Numbered from the stretch's first letter, positions 1-8,872 are shown. The stretch is 19,765 bases of DNA from Pseudomonadota bacterium (GCA_023436825.1 JAEZHS010000470.1:1-19765), one strand, 5' to 3'. A program made the numbers and translations. The notes: generated by a model not told the origin, from the sequence alone.

Positions 1-937
1 GCTCGACGTCGTCGGCGCGCTCGTGCACGTCCTTCAGGATCTCGACCAGCCAGGCGCGCGCCGAGCCGATGTCGGCTTCGCGGCGGGCGACGTCCGACTG
101 CACGGTTGGGCTGTCGGCGAGGCGGCCGAGATAGCGCGGGGTCTTGGTCGAGGCGAGCTCGATGAAGGCATCGAGCATGGCGCGCGCGATGCCGAGCGCG
201 ACCGCGGCCACGCCGCAGGCATAGAGGCCCTGCATGGTGAAGGCGTAGAGCGGGCCCTTGTCGCGGCGCAGCGTCGGGTCCTCGCGCGTGCCGGAGAAGG
301 CCTCGGGAACGAAGACGTCAGTGCAGGAGTAACCTTCGGATGCGGTGCCGCGCATGCCGAGCGTGTGCCAGTCGTGGATCGGCGATGTCTCGGCCTTGGG
401 CATCAGGACCGTGCGCACGGTCGGCCGGCCGAAGCGATTGCGGCGCAGCGAGCCGTCGGACTCCACGACGTTGCCGTGGACGCCGATCCAGCTGGCCTGG
501 CGATAGCCCGAGGAGAAATGCCATTCGCCGGTGACGCGATAGCCGCCGGCTACGGCAACAAGCTTGTGCTGGTTGGGCGGCCCCCATGAGATCAGGCCGC
601 GCGGATCGCCATAGATCGTGTGCGCCGCCTCGAACGGAATGAAGGGCGCGATCAGGGCCGAGCTGTTGGCCACGAACATGTTCCAGCCGAGCGACCCGTC
701 GTGGCGCGCGATCTCCTCGACCGCCGCGACATAGACCCACGGCTCGACTTCCTCGCCGCCCAGCGAACGCGGCAGCAGCAGGCGGAACAGCCGCGATTCG
801 TGCAGCGCGCCGATCAGCGGCTCGGGGAAGTCCTGCAGCTTCTCGATCTCGTCGGCGACGGCCGTGATCGTCGGCCCGAGCGTGCGCGCTCGGGCGAGGG
901 GCGCGGGCTGACGGGTCGAGAGGCCGACGTCGTTCAT
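1..937 (-). CDS. Acyl-CoA dehydrogenase family flavoprotein (partial, C-terminus beyond window)
   Basis: The frame is open from the ATG at 937-935 to the window edge, giving 312 residues that start MNDVGLSTRQPAP. The order is that of the acyl-CoA dehydrogenase fold: an N-terminal helical domain (about 20-115), then the beta domain with SWGPPNQ near 117-123, GEWHFSSGYRQASW at 137-150 and GMRGTASEGYSCTDVFVPE at 194-212. A C-terminal helical domain begins with YACGVAAVALGIARAMLDAF. These motifs resemble the group that includes HpaH/DszC-type flavin monooxygenases as much as true fatty acyl-CoA dehydrogenases, so the substrate cannot be named. Family members run to about 390 residues, so roughly 80 are missing. 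No strong Shine-Dalgarno sequence precedes the ATG. The gene is divergent from the small secreted protein at 1085. Confidence 0.85.
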   Translation of the reverse strand, partial: MNDVGLSTRQPAPLARARTLGPTITAVADEIEKLQDFPEPLIGALHESRLFRLLLPRSLGGEEVEPWVYVAAVEEIARHDGSLGWNMFVANSSALIAPFIPFEAAHTIYGDPRGLISWGPPNQHKLVAVAGGYRVTGEWHFSSGYRQASWIGVHGNVVESDGSLRRNRFGRPTVRTVLMPKAETSPIHDWHTLGMRGTASEGYSCTDVFVPEAFSGTREDPTLRRDKGPLYAFTMQGLYACGVAAVALGIARAMLDAFIELASTKTPRYLGRLADSPTVQSDVARREADIGSARAWLVEILKDVHERADDVE

Positions 938-1084
938 ATGAGACGATTGGGCGCGCCGCAGCGGCGGATTGTCAATGGAGGTCGCCCGCGGTGCGAGCGG
1001 TTCCGCCGAGGGGAGGAAAAATAGCCAGCAACATCGCGGCCCACCCGACAGTTGATCTCCACACCCAACCCTCGGAGGACGACA

Positions 1085-1393
1085 ATGACCAGAACAATCC
1101 TGATTGCACTTGCCTGCGCGGCCTCGGCCGTCTCGCTGGCACAAGCGCAGACGAGCAGTGGCACGAGCGGCGGCGCCTCGGGCGGCGTCGGCACCAGCGG
1201 TTCACACGGGACGCAGAGCGGCACCTCGGGCGGCATCAGCGGCGGCGGTTCCGTCGTCTCGCCGCCGGCCTCGGGCGGCGCCGGCGCCACGGTCAACCAG
1301 CCCGCGATCGACACCAACCAGGCGCAGCAGCCCGGCGTCGGCGCGAACAGCGGCGCGAGCGGCGGCGGCAGCATTCCGCAGCCGGGCCGGTAA
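1085..1393 (+). CDS. Small secreted Gly/Ser-rich protein
   Basis: This is a 102-residue protein of no family I recognise. The ATG at 1085 is chosen over an in-frame ATG at 1052 because GGAGG at 1074-1078 lies at good spacing and because the protein then starts with a classical Sec signal: MTRT, a hydrophobic stretch ILIALACAASAVSLA, and a probable cleavage site after AQA (residue 21). The mature part is low-complexity, with repeated SGG/TSGG units (TSSGTSGGASGG, SGTSGGISGGGS, GASGGGS) around a short PAIDTNQAQQPG stretch. It has no Cys after the signal and no charged core, so a disordered periplasmic or extracellular protein is likely. The gene stands alone, converging with the oxidoreductase at 1482. 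Confidence 0.7.
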   Translation: MTRTILIALACAASAVSLAQAQTSSGTSGGASGGVGTSGSHGTQSGTSGGISGGGSVVSPPASGGAGATVNQPAIDTNQAQQPGVGANSGASGGGSIPQPGR

Positions 1394-1481
1394 GGTTTTA
1401 GTTCCTCGAAGGGCCGGAGGGCGCGAGCAGCCCGTATTGCTGATCGTGACCCCTCCGCCTGCCAACGCGCCTCCGCGCCGG

Positions 1482-4400
1482 TCACTCCGCGGCGATCTTT
1501 GCAGCCTCCGGGTTGCGCCACTGCTGCAATAGCTCGGCCTGCCTGCGTTTGGCCTTCACCAGGTTGGCATCCTTCACATGGCCATAGCCCTTGATGTCGT
1601 CCGGCACGGAGGCCAGCCGCACGGCCAGGTCATGGTTCGAGGCGGAAAGGCCGGCGAGAAGCTCGCCGACCAGCGTCTCGTACTCGCCGATCAGCGCCCG
1701 CTCGACCTTGCGCTCTGCGGTGCGCCCGAACGGATCGAAGGCGGTGCCGCGCAGGAACTTGAATCTCGACAGCAATCTGAAGGCCGGCAGCATCCACGAG
1801 CCGAACTCCTGCTTCAGCAGATGCCCTGTCTTGGGATCGCGGCTGGCGAACAGCGGCGGGGCTAGATGGAATTTCAGCTTGTAGTCGCCCTCGAACTGTC
1901 GCTCGATCCCGACCTGGAAGGCGGCATCGGCGTAGAGCCGCGCGACTTCGTACTCGTCCTTGTAGGCCAGCAGCTTGGCGTAGTTGCGGGCGACGGCTTC
2001 GGCTAGCCCGCTCTTGCCGGTCTTCTGCTCGGCCAAGCGCACCTTCCCGATCAGTGCCTTGTAGCGCTCGGCCAGCGCCGCATTCTGGTAACCGGTTAGA
2101 TGTTTCGCGCGCGACGCCACGATCTCGTCCAGCGTCCGGGCGATGCGGAAGGCCACGACGTTCTCGGCGGGCGCCACGATCGTCTGGACGGCGGCGCGGT
2201 CGTGGGCGGCGCGGCGGCCCCAGCGAAACGCCGCGGTGTTCATCGCCACGGCGGCGCCGTTCAGCTCGATCGCCTTCTCGAGGGCTTCATGGCCGATCGG
2301 GATGAGACCCTTCTGATAGGCGTAACCCAGCATGAACATGTTGGTGGCGATCGAATCGCCCAGAAGCGCCGTGGCGATCTCGGTCGCCTCGACGAAGTCG
2401 CAGGCCTCGGCGCCAGCGGCCGCCTCGACCGAAAGCCGAAGCGTGTTGACCGGGAAGGCGAGGTCGGGCCGGCGGGTGAAGTCGCCGGTGATGGTCTGGT
2501 GCGTGTTGACGATAGCGCGCGAGGCGCCGGGCTCCAGCCGGGCCAGCGCATCGGCGCTGGCCGACACCACGAGATCGCAGCCAAGCAGCAGGTCTGCGCC
2601 GCCCGCACCCAGGCGCACGGCGTGCAGGGCCTCCGGCGAGGCGCCGATGCGGACATGGCTGATCACCGCGCCGCCCTTCTGGGCCATGCCGAGCTGGTCG
2701 AGCACGGTGACGCCCTTGCCCTCGATGTGCGCGGCGGTACCCATGATGGCGCCGATGGTGACGACGCCCGTGCCGCCGATGCCGGTGATCAGCACGCCAT
2801 AGGGCTTGTCGGCCACCGTCGGCAGGATGGGCACACCCGGCAGCGGCGGCTCGGTCGTGGCGACGTCCGTCTTCCTGTCGGCCTTGCCCTTGCGGACGCC
2901 GCCGCCTTCGATGGTGACGAAGCTCGGGCAGAAGCCGTTCAAGCAGGAGAAGTCCTTGTTGCAGGACGACTGGTCGATGGCGCGCTTGGTGCCGAAGTCG
3001 GTCTCGACCGGCGTGACGCTGAGGCAGTTCGACTGCACGGAGCAGTCGCCGCAGCCTTCGCAGACCGCCTGGTTGATGAACACGCGGCGCGCGGGATCGG
3101 GGAAGGTGCCGCGCTTGCGCCGGCGGCGCTTCTCGGCGGCACAGGTCTGATCGTAGATCAGGACAGACACGCCCTTCCATTCGCGCAACTCGCGCTGCAC
3201 GTCGTCGAGCGCGCTCCGGTGATGGAAGGTGACCCCGGGTGCCCATTCGGTGCCGACGGGATACTTGTCGGGATCGTCGCTCACCAGGGCGATGCGGCGC
3301 ACGCCCTCGGCATGGACCTGCTGGCTGATCGTCCAGGGCCGCACGTTGCCGTCGTGCGGCTGGCCGCCGGTCATGGCGACGGCGTCGTTGTAGAGGATCT
3401 TGTAGGTGATGCTGGTGTTGGTCGCGACGGCGTGGCGGATCGCGAGGTAGCCGGAATGGAAATAAGTGCCGTCGCCCAGGTTCTGGAAGACGTGCGGCAT
3501 GTCGCTGAAATGGCTGGCGCCGACCCACGGCGCGCCCTCGGCGCCCATGTGGGTGAACGTCTTGGTGTTGCGCTCCATGTTGATCGCGAGCGTGTGACAG
3601 CCGATGCCGGCCATCGCCATCGAGCCTTCGGGCACCTTGGTCGAGGAATTGTGCGGGCAGCCGGAGCAGAAGTAGGGCACGCGCGCCATGCCCGACTCGT
3701 TGCGCACCTGGCGGCCGGCGCGCCGCTGTAGGCTCTCCAGGCGCTGCTTTGTGCGGGCACTCAGGCCATCGAGGCCGAAGCGGGAGACCAGCACCGACGC
3801 TATCTCGAAAGGTGTCAGTTCGCCGTCGATCTTCAGAAGCTTCTGGCCGCGCTCGGCGGTCTTGCCGACGACGACAGGGCGGCGGTCGGCCGGTGCGTTG
3901 AACAGCGCGTCCTTGAGCTGCTGCTCGATGATCGGCCGCTTCTCCTCGACCACCAGGATCTCGCGCTTGCCCTGGGCGAAGGCCGTCACGCCCTGGGTCT
4001 CGAGCGGCCACACCATGGCGACCTTGTAGACGGCAAGGCCCAGCCGTTCTGCCTCGGCGTCGTCGATGCCGAGCTCGTCCAGCGCCTGGCGCACGTCGAG
4101 ATAGGACTTGCCGACGGTGACGATGCCGAAGCGCGCGTCGGGCCGGCCCATCATCAGGCGATCGAGCTTGTTGGCGCGCCAGTAGGCCAGCGCCGCCGGA
4201 TGCTTGACCGTGAGCGTGCGCCGCTCCTGGCCGAGCCAATCGTCGGGCCAGCGGATGTGCACGCCGTCGGGCGGCAGGACGAAATCGGTCGGGAACTGGA
4301 TGTCGATGCGATGCGGGTCGACATGGACCGAGGCCGAGGAATCGACCGTCTCGCTCAGGACCTTGAAGGCGACCCACAGGCCGGAATAGCGCGACAGGGC

Positions 4401-4958
4401 GAAGGCGTGCAGTCCGAGGTCGAGATATTCCTGGACGCTCGCGGCATGGATGATCGGGATGGCGGCCGCGATCAGGGCGGGCTCGCTCTGGTGCGCCGTG
4501 GTCGACGACTTGGCCATGTGGTCGTCGCCGGCGAGGGCGACGATGCCGCCGTTCTTCGCCGTGCCGGCAAAGTTGGCGTGCTTCAGCACGTCGCCCGACC
4601 GGTCGACGCCGGGGCCCTTGCCGTACCACATGCCGAACACGCCGTCGTAACGCGCGCCGGGATAGAGGTGGATCTGCTGCGTGCCCCACAGCGCGGTGGC
4701 GGCAAGGTCCTCGTTGACGCCCGGCTGGAACTCGATGTGGTTGTTCTTGATGAAGCGCTTGGCCTGCCACAGCGCCTGGTCGAAGCCGCCCAGCGGCGAG
4801 CCGCGGTAGCCCGAGATGTAGCCCGCCGTGTTGAGCCCGGCCGCCAGGTCACGCTGGCGCTGCATCATCGGCAAGCGCACCAGCGCCTGCGTGCCGGTCA
4901 GATAGACCCTTCCGCTTTCCAGGATGTACTTGTCATCCAGGGTCACCGCGTGGGGCAA
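1482..4958 (-). CDS. Indolepyruvate ferredoxin oxidoreductase, fused alpha-beta form
   Basis: This enzyme family oxidatively decarboxylates aryl- or branched-chain 2-oxo acids from transamination to acyl-CoA, passing electrons to ferredoxin. The protein is 1158 residues, the usual size of the fused form. Seen in order: an N-terminal pyrimidine-binding region with GYRGSPLGG at 50-58; CSGCPHN near 430; a thiamine-diphosphate site GDGTYFHSG near 495 followed by NDAVAMTGG; two Cys-rich iron-sulfur segments (VCEGCGDCSVQSNC near 630 and SCNKDFSCLNGFCP near 665); a gamma-type domain starting GIGGTGVVTIG near 724; and a long C-terminal extension. The start is taken as TTG at 4958-4956, because GGGAGG (4969-4964) sits 5 nt upstream. 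An in-frame GTG at 4946 is the alternative. Longer open frame upstream to 5474 looks non-coding. The exact substrate is not shown. Confidence 0.93.
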   Translation of the reverse strand: MPHAVTLDDKYILESGRVYLTGTQALVRLPMMQRQRDLAAGLNTAGYISGYRGSPLGGFDQALWQAKRFIKNNHIEFQPGVNEDLAATALWGTQQIHLYPGARYDGVFGMWYGKGPGVDRSGDVLKHANFAGTAKNGGIVALAGDDHMAKSSTTAHQSEPALIAAAIPIIHAASVQEYLDLGLHAFALSRYSGLWVAFKVLSETVDSSASVHVDPHRIDIQFPTDFVLPPDGVHIRWPDDWLGQERRTLTVKHPAALAYWRANKLDRLMMGRPDARFGIVTVGKSYLDVRQALDELGIDDAEAERLGLAVYKVAMVWPLETQGVTAFAQGKREILVVEEKRPIIEQQLKDALFNAPADRRPVVVGKTAERGQKLLKIDGELTPFEIASVLVSRFGLDGLSARTKQRLESLQRRAGRQVRNESGMARVPYFCSGCPHNSSTKVPEGSMAMAGIGCHTLAINMERNTKTFTHMGAEGAPWVGASHFSDMPHVFQNLGDGTYFHSGYLAIRHAVATNTSITYKILYNDAVAMTGGQPHDGNVRPWTISQQVHAEGVRRIALVSDDPDKYPVGTEWAPGVTFHHRSALDDVQRELREWKGVSVLIYDQTCAAEKRRRRKRGTFPDPARRVFINQAVCEGCGDCSVQSNCLSVTPVETDFGTKRAIDQSSCNKDFSCLNGFCPSFVTIEGGGVRKGKADRKTDVATTEPPLPGVPILPTVADKPYGVLITGIGGTGVVTIGAIMGTAAHIEGKGVTVLDQLGMAQKGGAVISHVRIGASPEALHAVRLGAGGADLLLGCDLVVSASADALARLEPGASRAIVNTHQTITGDFTRRPDLAFPVNTLRLSVEAAAGAEACDFVEATEIATALLGDSIATNMFMLGYAYQKGLIPIGHEALEKAIELNGAAVAMNTAAFRWGRRAAHDRAAVQTIVAPAENVVAFRIARTLDEIVASRAKHLTGYQNAALAERYKALIGKVRLAEQKTGKSGLAEAVARNYAKLLAYKDEYEVARLYADAAFQVGIERQFEGDYKLKFHLAPPLFASRDPKTGHLLKQEFGSWMLPAFRLLSRFKFLRGTAFDPFGRTAERKVERALIGEYETLVGELLAGLSASNHDLAVRLASVPDDIKGYGHVKDANLVKAKRRQAELLQQWRNPEAAKIAAE

Positions 4959-5311
4959 GACAGCCTCCCAATACAGAATCCCGCCATCATCCCCGAAATG
5001 GGGGGACAGAGGGAGACCGTAGCGACAGAATCTTGCGGCTTGCAATCGGGAACGAACGGTCCTTGCGAAAAGGATGCTTTGCGCTGGCGAACCGGCCTTC
5101 GTCATCGGCGCTATTTCAAGGTTTCGCCCCGAAGTGAAACGTTGTGAGCGGCGTCCACCGCTCCTCGAAAGCATTTCGCCTACGCCGACCATTGCGTCCG
5201 CTCTGGTCGCGGGCGCCGCTGGTTTCATCGGCAGCCCAAGCCGACATGGCGTGACACAACCGAGCGTTGATCTTATACTGGCGCTGCGACTCGAGGGTGG
5301 CGGGGGTGCGA
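4959..5311. other. Divergent intergenic region, 353 bp
   Basis: This gap separates the minus-strand oxidoreductase from the plus-strand membrane protein and must carry both promoters. A good plus-strand promoter is listed separately. On the minus strand I found no convincing -35/-10 pair; a TTGCAA near 5044 has only a poor -10 partner. A 6-bp stem (GAGCGG/CCGCTC, 6-nt loop) lies at 5146-5163 and could be a regulator site or chance. No small gene is supported. Confidence 0.6.
5251..5279 (+). promoter_or_regulatory. Sigma70-type promoter for the 1186-residue membrane protein
   Basis: GTGACA at 5251-5256 (5 of 6 matches to TTGACA) and TATACT at 5274-5279 (5 of 6 to TATAAT) are separated by exactly 17 nt. 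Transcription would start near 5286, about 26 nt before the ATG at 5312. This also argues against the longer reading from the ATG at 5267, which lies inside the promoter. Confidence 0.6.
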
Positions 5312-8300
5312 ATGGCTGGTGACAACGGCAGCTCGTTTCCATTCGCGGCAATTTCGGTGGTGGCGTTATTTCTGTCGACGACATATCTGGGGCAGCGCGC
5401 CTTCGAGCTCTGGCGTCAACCCGATGCCACCCTCGGCAAGGAACTTCGTCTATCGGAGCCTCCGGTCGAAGCACGACTGTGGGAGGACCCGCTGGAGGCG
5501 CTGAGTCGGCATCGGCAGAAGATGAAGGAGGCGTGCCGCAAGGACGCCAGCGGGAAGCCGAGCGTGGCGGACAAGACCGTCGAGACGATCTGCCAGATGG
5601 GACAACCGATAGAACCCACCGGCTTCAAGGCGTTGTTCGATGCAGGCACCGGAACCAAGGAGGTGACGCTCATCGCCGCGATGCTTCCCGGTGCAGCCCT
5701 GGTCGGAGCCGACGAAGTGCGCCGGCGGTTGCGCTATGCCACGCTGGCAGGCCTCAATGTCGCCGGATACGTTCCCGAATTCAGCGAGCGCATGCGCCTG
5801 CTGCAGATCGATCGCTGTGAGTTTCTCACGGGTTGCCTTTCGCCAAAGGCAATCGAAGAGTTGAAAAAGCTTTCGAAAGAGGAGGAGGCCGGGCTCAGGT
5901 TGCCATTGCCGACGGAGATCGTCTTCGAAACATTGAAGCTGAAGGACGATCCATCGCGGCGTGCGGCAGTCCTCTGGATTGACGATACCATCTTCGGGCA
6001 GCGCTGGCTCAGCGCACTCGCGAACATGTTCCAGGAGACCAGGCCGGGCGTGCCTCGAGTCGAGCTGCGCATCGTCGGTCCTTCGAGCTCGGACTTGCTG
6101 GCGAAGGCGTTCGCCGTCGATCTCGCTCAGCTCGAGCAGGAATCCCTGGGGCCGCCTCCGGCGACATGGGAGGTGCTCACCAAGCTGCGTGTGGTCAGCC
6201 CTCTATCCACGGCGCCGGCCGGACAAATCGTGACCCCCGTCGACACGGAGCGCCCGCAGGAACAGACCGCGTCGGTTGGCACGGAGCAGGGAAAGGCGAC
6301 CGATGGGGCCGCGGCATGCGACGAGCACGAGACGGGGGGCCGGCGCGTTCGTGACTGCGTCGACGAGGCTTTTGTCGATCGGCTGAACGCGCTTGCCGAA
6401 CGGTACGGCCTCGAGCCGCTGTCCCGGAGGCCGTTCTTTGCCCGAACCCTGGGCACGGACGACCTGCTGCTCGAGCGCCTCATCGAGGAGCTGGGCGCAC
6501 GGGGCGTCGTGAACTGCGGCAAGGACATGGACGGCAAGCGCATCGTCCTGGTGAGCGAATGGGATTCCATCTACGCCCGTACCTTTGCGGAGACGCTTGC
6601 CCTGAAGCTGAAGAAGCTTTGTCCGATAGAGCTTCAATCGTTCTCGTTCCTGCGCGGCCTCGACGGCGCGACGCTCGAAGGCCTTTCTCCGCAGGCGCGC
6701 CGCGGCGGCGACGGCGGCCGTGGCGATGCCAAGGGCTCGCCCATCGAGTGGCCCGAAGGCCGCGGTCAGGCCGACTACGTGCGCCGCCTGGTCGAGGAGA
6801 TCCTGAAGGACAACCGCAAGAAGTCCGTGCAGGCGGTCGGTGTCATCGGTTGGGATGTCCACGACAAGCTCATTCTGCTGCAGGCGCTGCGCGATGCCTT
6901 TCCCGATCGTGTGCTGTTCACGACCGATGTCGACGCCCGCCTCACGCACCCCAGCGTCACCCGCTACTCGCGCAACGTCATCGTTGCGACGAGCTTGCCG
7001 CTCAGCGTGCTCACGGTCGAGCCAGGCACCACGCAACAGGGCATCCCAAAGCCGGTGATCGGTCAGTTCCGTGACGCCTATCAAACGGCGACGTTCCTTG
7101 CCGCCTGGTTGGCCGTCGACCGCTCCGATGTCATGGCCGACCCGGAGTGCCTGCAAAAAGACGAGCCCGTCGGGCTGAGCTGCAACATCGAATGGGCCGT
7201 GTCGCGGCCGACCCTCTTCGAGATCGGCCGCGAAAGCATGGTTGAGCTGCCGAAAAAGGGGGTGGCCAGCGGCGAAACGGAAAATCGCTGGATGGTCGCC
7301 CTCATCGCGTCCGCAGCTTTGGCGAGCATCGCGGGGATGATCCTGTTTGGCTATCGAGCCCCCGCAATGCGGGAAGCCTGCTCGTGGTGGCAGCCAGCCA
7401 GCGCTGCGGCACGCCGTGACCCTCCCGGACCTACCCATTTCGTTCTCGCCAGCCTGCAGATGGCGGCGTTGGGATATGCCGCCGCTGTCGTCGCCGAACT
7501 CGCGTGGCCGGGCAGGATCGGCGCCTGGGGCGCGACGACATCCGCCGTCGCCGCCGGCTTGGGCTTTTCCGCGTTCGTGTTCCCGGGCTCGCCGGCCATT
7601 CAGGCATTCCGTCCGGCCTTGGGCATAAAGGACCGGCGAGCGGCGCGGGCCGCCGCGGCGCCTCAATTCCTGCTGCTTGCCCTGCTGGTCGCTTACGCGT
7701 TCTGGCTGGTTGTTCCCAACGGCACCGGCGATCCGCGTGAGCCATTTGTGCCCCTCAGCGGCATCAGCGCCTGGCCGTCCGAGCTGCTGCGCGTGCTGGC
7801 TATCGTGCTCTTCGCGTGGTTTCTGGACGAAGCATGGTGCCGCAGCTTGAATGCGGCCAAGACGATTCGGCAGACCTATCACCTCGAGGTGCCGCAGACG
7901 TCCACCGTGGTGCCGGACGTGCTGCGAGAGCTCACGGTGTGGTTCTGGCGGCCTGAAGTTGCGCGACCGGGGCCATGCGTCGACGGCGCCGCGCTGTGGT
8001 GCGAGTACGAGAGACTTTTGACCGGCCAAACCCGCTTCGTGCGGCTGCTGTTCTGGCTGGCCTTGTCGGCGATCCTTATTTTTGTCCTGCCGCTGGTGGT
8101 CAACACCTTGTCGGATCATGCCTGGCCTGAAATACCGGCACGAGGCGCCTCGGATCGGCAACTCTTCTACTGGACGCTGACCATCAGTGGACTGGCAGTG
8201 CTGGTGCTCATCGTCGTTGTGGGGGATGTCACCATCCTGACCTGGCGCTTTGTCGAAATGCTGAAGATCGGCCGCACGATCTATCCGAGGGATACGATCG

Positions 8301-8872
8301 CTCACTTCGCGAGAAAGCTGGGGCCGGATATCGAGGACCAGGCCAAGACGCTGGTAGCCGCTGATCCGGGGCAGCGCGAGGCGGCGAAGAAAGCTGGCAC
8401 GGATTGCAGCAACTCCCTGTTGGACGACTGGATCGATGTGAGGTTGCTCGCCGAGCACACCGCCGCGATTGATCGCCTGATCGTATATCCCTTCATCCTT
8501 GTCGCCTTGCTGGTCGTGGCCCGCAGCCGCCTCTTCGACAACTGGGACATCGGCGGGGCCGTCCTCATCCTGCTCGTCGTGTACATGCTGTGGTCGATCG
8601 CCATGGCGGCGCTGCTCAACCTGAGCGCCGAGCGTGCCCGTCAAAAGGCGTTGGAGGGGATGGCGGCCGACGAGCTGTGGCTGAAAGGGGCTGGTTCCGA
8701 CTTCGGCAAGATCGCCGAAGCCTTTCCCGGCCTGCTTGCGGAAGTGAAGGCCCTGCGAAAAGGCGCCTTCGCGCCGTTCTTCGAGCAGCCGCTGGTGCAG
8801 GCGATCCTGGTCCCGCTCGGTGGCGCAGGCGGCGTCCAGCTGCTCGACTGGCTGCTGAACGCTCGCGGGTAG
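5312..8872 (+). CDS. Large polytopic membrane protein with receptor-like ectodomain, family not recognised
   Basis: The protein has 1186 residues from the ATG at 5312, chosen because the promoter at 5251-5279 excludes the ATG at 5267. Seen: a membrane helix at about 10-27; a long soluble region (28-658); then nine further helices near 659-680, 710-732, 739-759, 785-805, 826-842, 909-933, 951-976, 1053-1073 and 1080-1101. Arg/Lys-rich loops fit an N-in/C-in topology with the soluble region in the periplasm. That region holds ten Cys in close pairs (75/94, 169/175, 336/349, 402/437, 613/624). It also has alpha/beta stretches such as AVLWIDDTIFG (~217), IVLVSEWDSIYAR (~410) and VGVIGWDVHDK then FTTDVDARLTHP (~508-547). 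These resemble type I periplasmic-binding folds only in style. Cytoplasmic parts are at about 843-908, 977-1052 and 1102-1186. No catalytic motif is recognised. It may be a sensor or transporter. The gene has its own promoter and sits between the oxidoreductase and the liv operon. Confidence 0.85.
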   Translation: MAGDNGSSFPFAAISVVALFLSTTYLGQRAFELWRQPDATLGKELRLSEPPVEARLWEDPLEALSRHRQKMKEACRKDASGKPSVADKTVETICQMGQPIEPTGFKALFDAGTGTKEVTLIAAMLPGAALVGADEVRRRLRYATLAGLNVAGYVPEFSERMRLLQIDRCEFLTGCLSPKAIEELKKLSKEEEAGLRLPLPTEIVFETLKLKDDPSRRAAVLWIDDTIFGQRWLSALANMFQETRPGVPRVELRIVGPSSSDLLAKAFAVDLAQLEQESLGPPPATWEVLTKLRVVSPLSTAPAGQIVTPVDTERPQEQTASVGTEQGKATDGAAACDEHETGGRRVRDCVDEAFVDRLNALAERYGLEPLSRRPFFARTLGTDDLLLERLIEELGARGVVNCGKDMDGKRIVLVSEWDSIYARTFAETLALKLKKLCPIELQSFSFLRGLDGATLEGLSPQARRGGDGGRGDAKGSPIEWPEGRGQADYVRRLVEEILKDNRKKSVQAVGVIGWDVHDKLILLQALRDAFPDRVLFTTDVDARLTHPSVTRYSRNVIVATSLPLSVLTVEPGTTQQGIPKPVIGQFRDAYQTATFLAAWLAVDRSDVMADPECLQKDEPVGLSCNIEWAVSRPTLFEIGRESMVELPKKGVASGETENRWMVALIASAALASIAGMILFGYRAPAMREACSWWQPASAAARRDPPGPTHFVLASLQMAALGYAAAVVAELAWPGRIGAWGATTSAVAAGLGFSAFVFPGSPAIQAFRPALGIKDRRAARAAAAPQFLLLALLVAYAFWLVVPNGTGDPREPFVPLSGISAWPSELLRVLAIVLFAWFLDEAWCRSLNAAKTIRQTYHLEVPQTSTVVPDVLRELTVWFWRPEVARPGPCVDGAALWCEYERLLTGQTRFVRLLFWLALSAILIFVLPLVVNTLSDHAWPEIPARGASDRQLFYWTLTISGLAVLVLIVVVGDVTILTWRFVEMLKIGRTIYPRDTIAHFARKLGPDIEDQAKTLVAADPGQREAAKKAGTDCSNSLLDDWIDVRLLAEHTAAIDRLIVYPFILVALLVVARSRLFDNWDIGGAVLILLVVYMLWSIAMAALLNLSAERARQKALEGMAADELWLKGAGSDFGKIAEAFPGLLAEVKALRKGAFAPFFEQPLVQAILVPLGGAGGVQLLDWLLNARG

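Noticed and set aside
1394..1481. Terminator between the secreted protein and the oxidoreductase
   Set aside because: These converging genes should need one, but I found no stable stem with a T-run on either strand.
2100..3731. A 543-codon open frame antisense to the indolepyruvate oxidoreductase
   Set aside because: It lies opposite clearly conserved iron-sulfur and thiamine-diphosphate motifs, and its product is low-complexity with no recognisable domain.
2287..4770. An 827-codon minus-strand frame within the oxidoreductase gene
   Set aside because: It is the +1 shifted reading of the same gene, Arg/Pro/His-rich. The correct frame carries all motifs without interruption, so no frameshift is implied.
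4959..5474. N-terminal extension of the oxidoreductase to 5474
   Set aside because: It would overlap the promoter and first codons of the divergent membrane protein. The added residues look random, and the family starts close to VTLDDKY.
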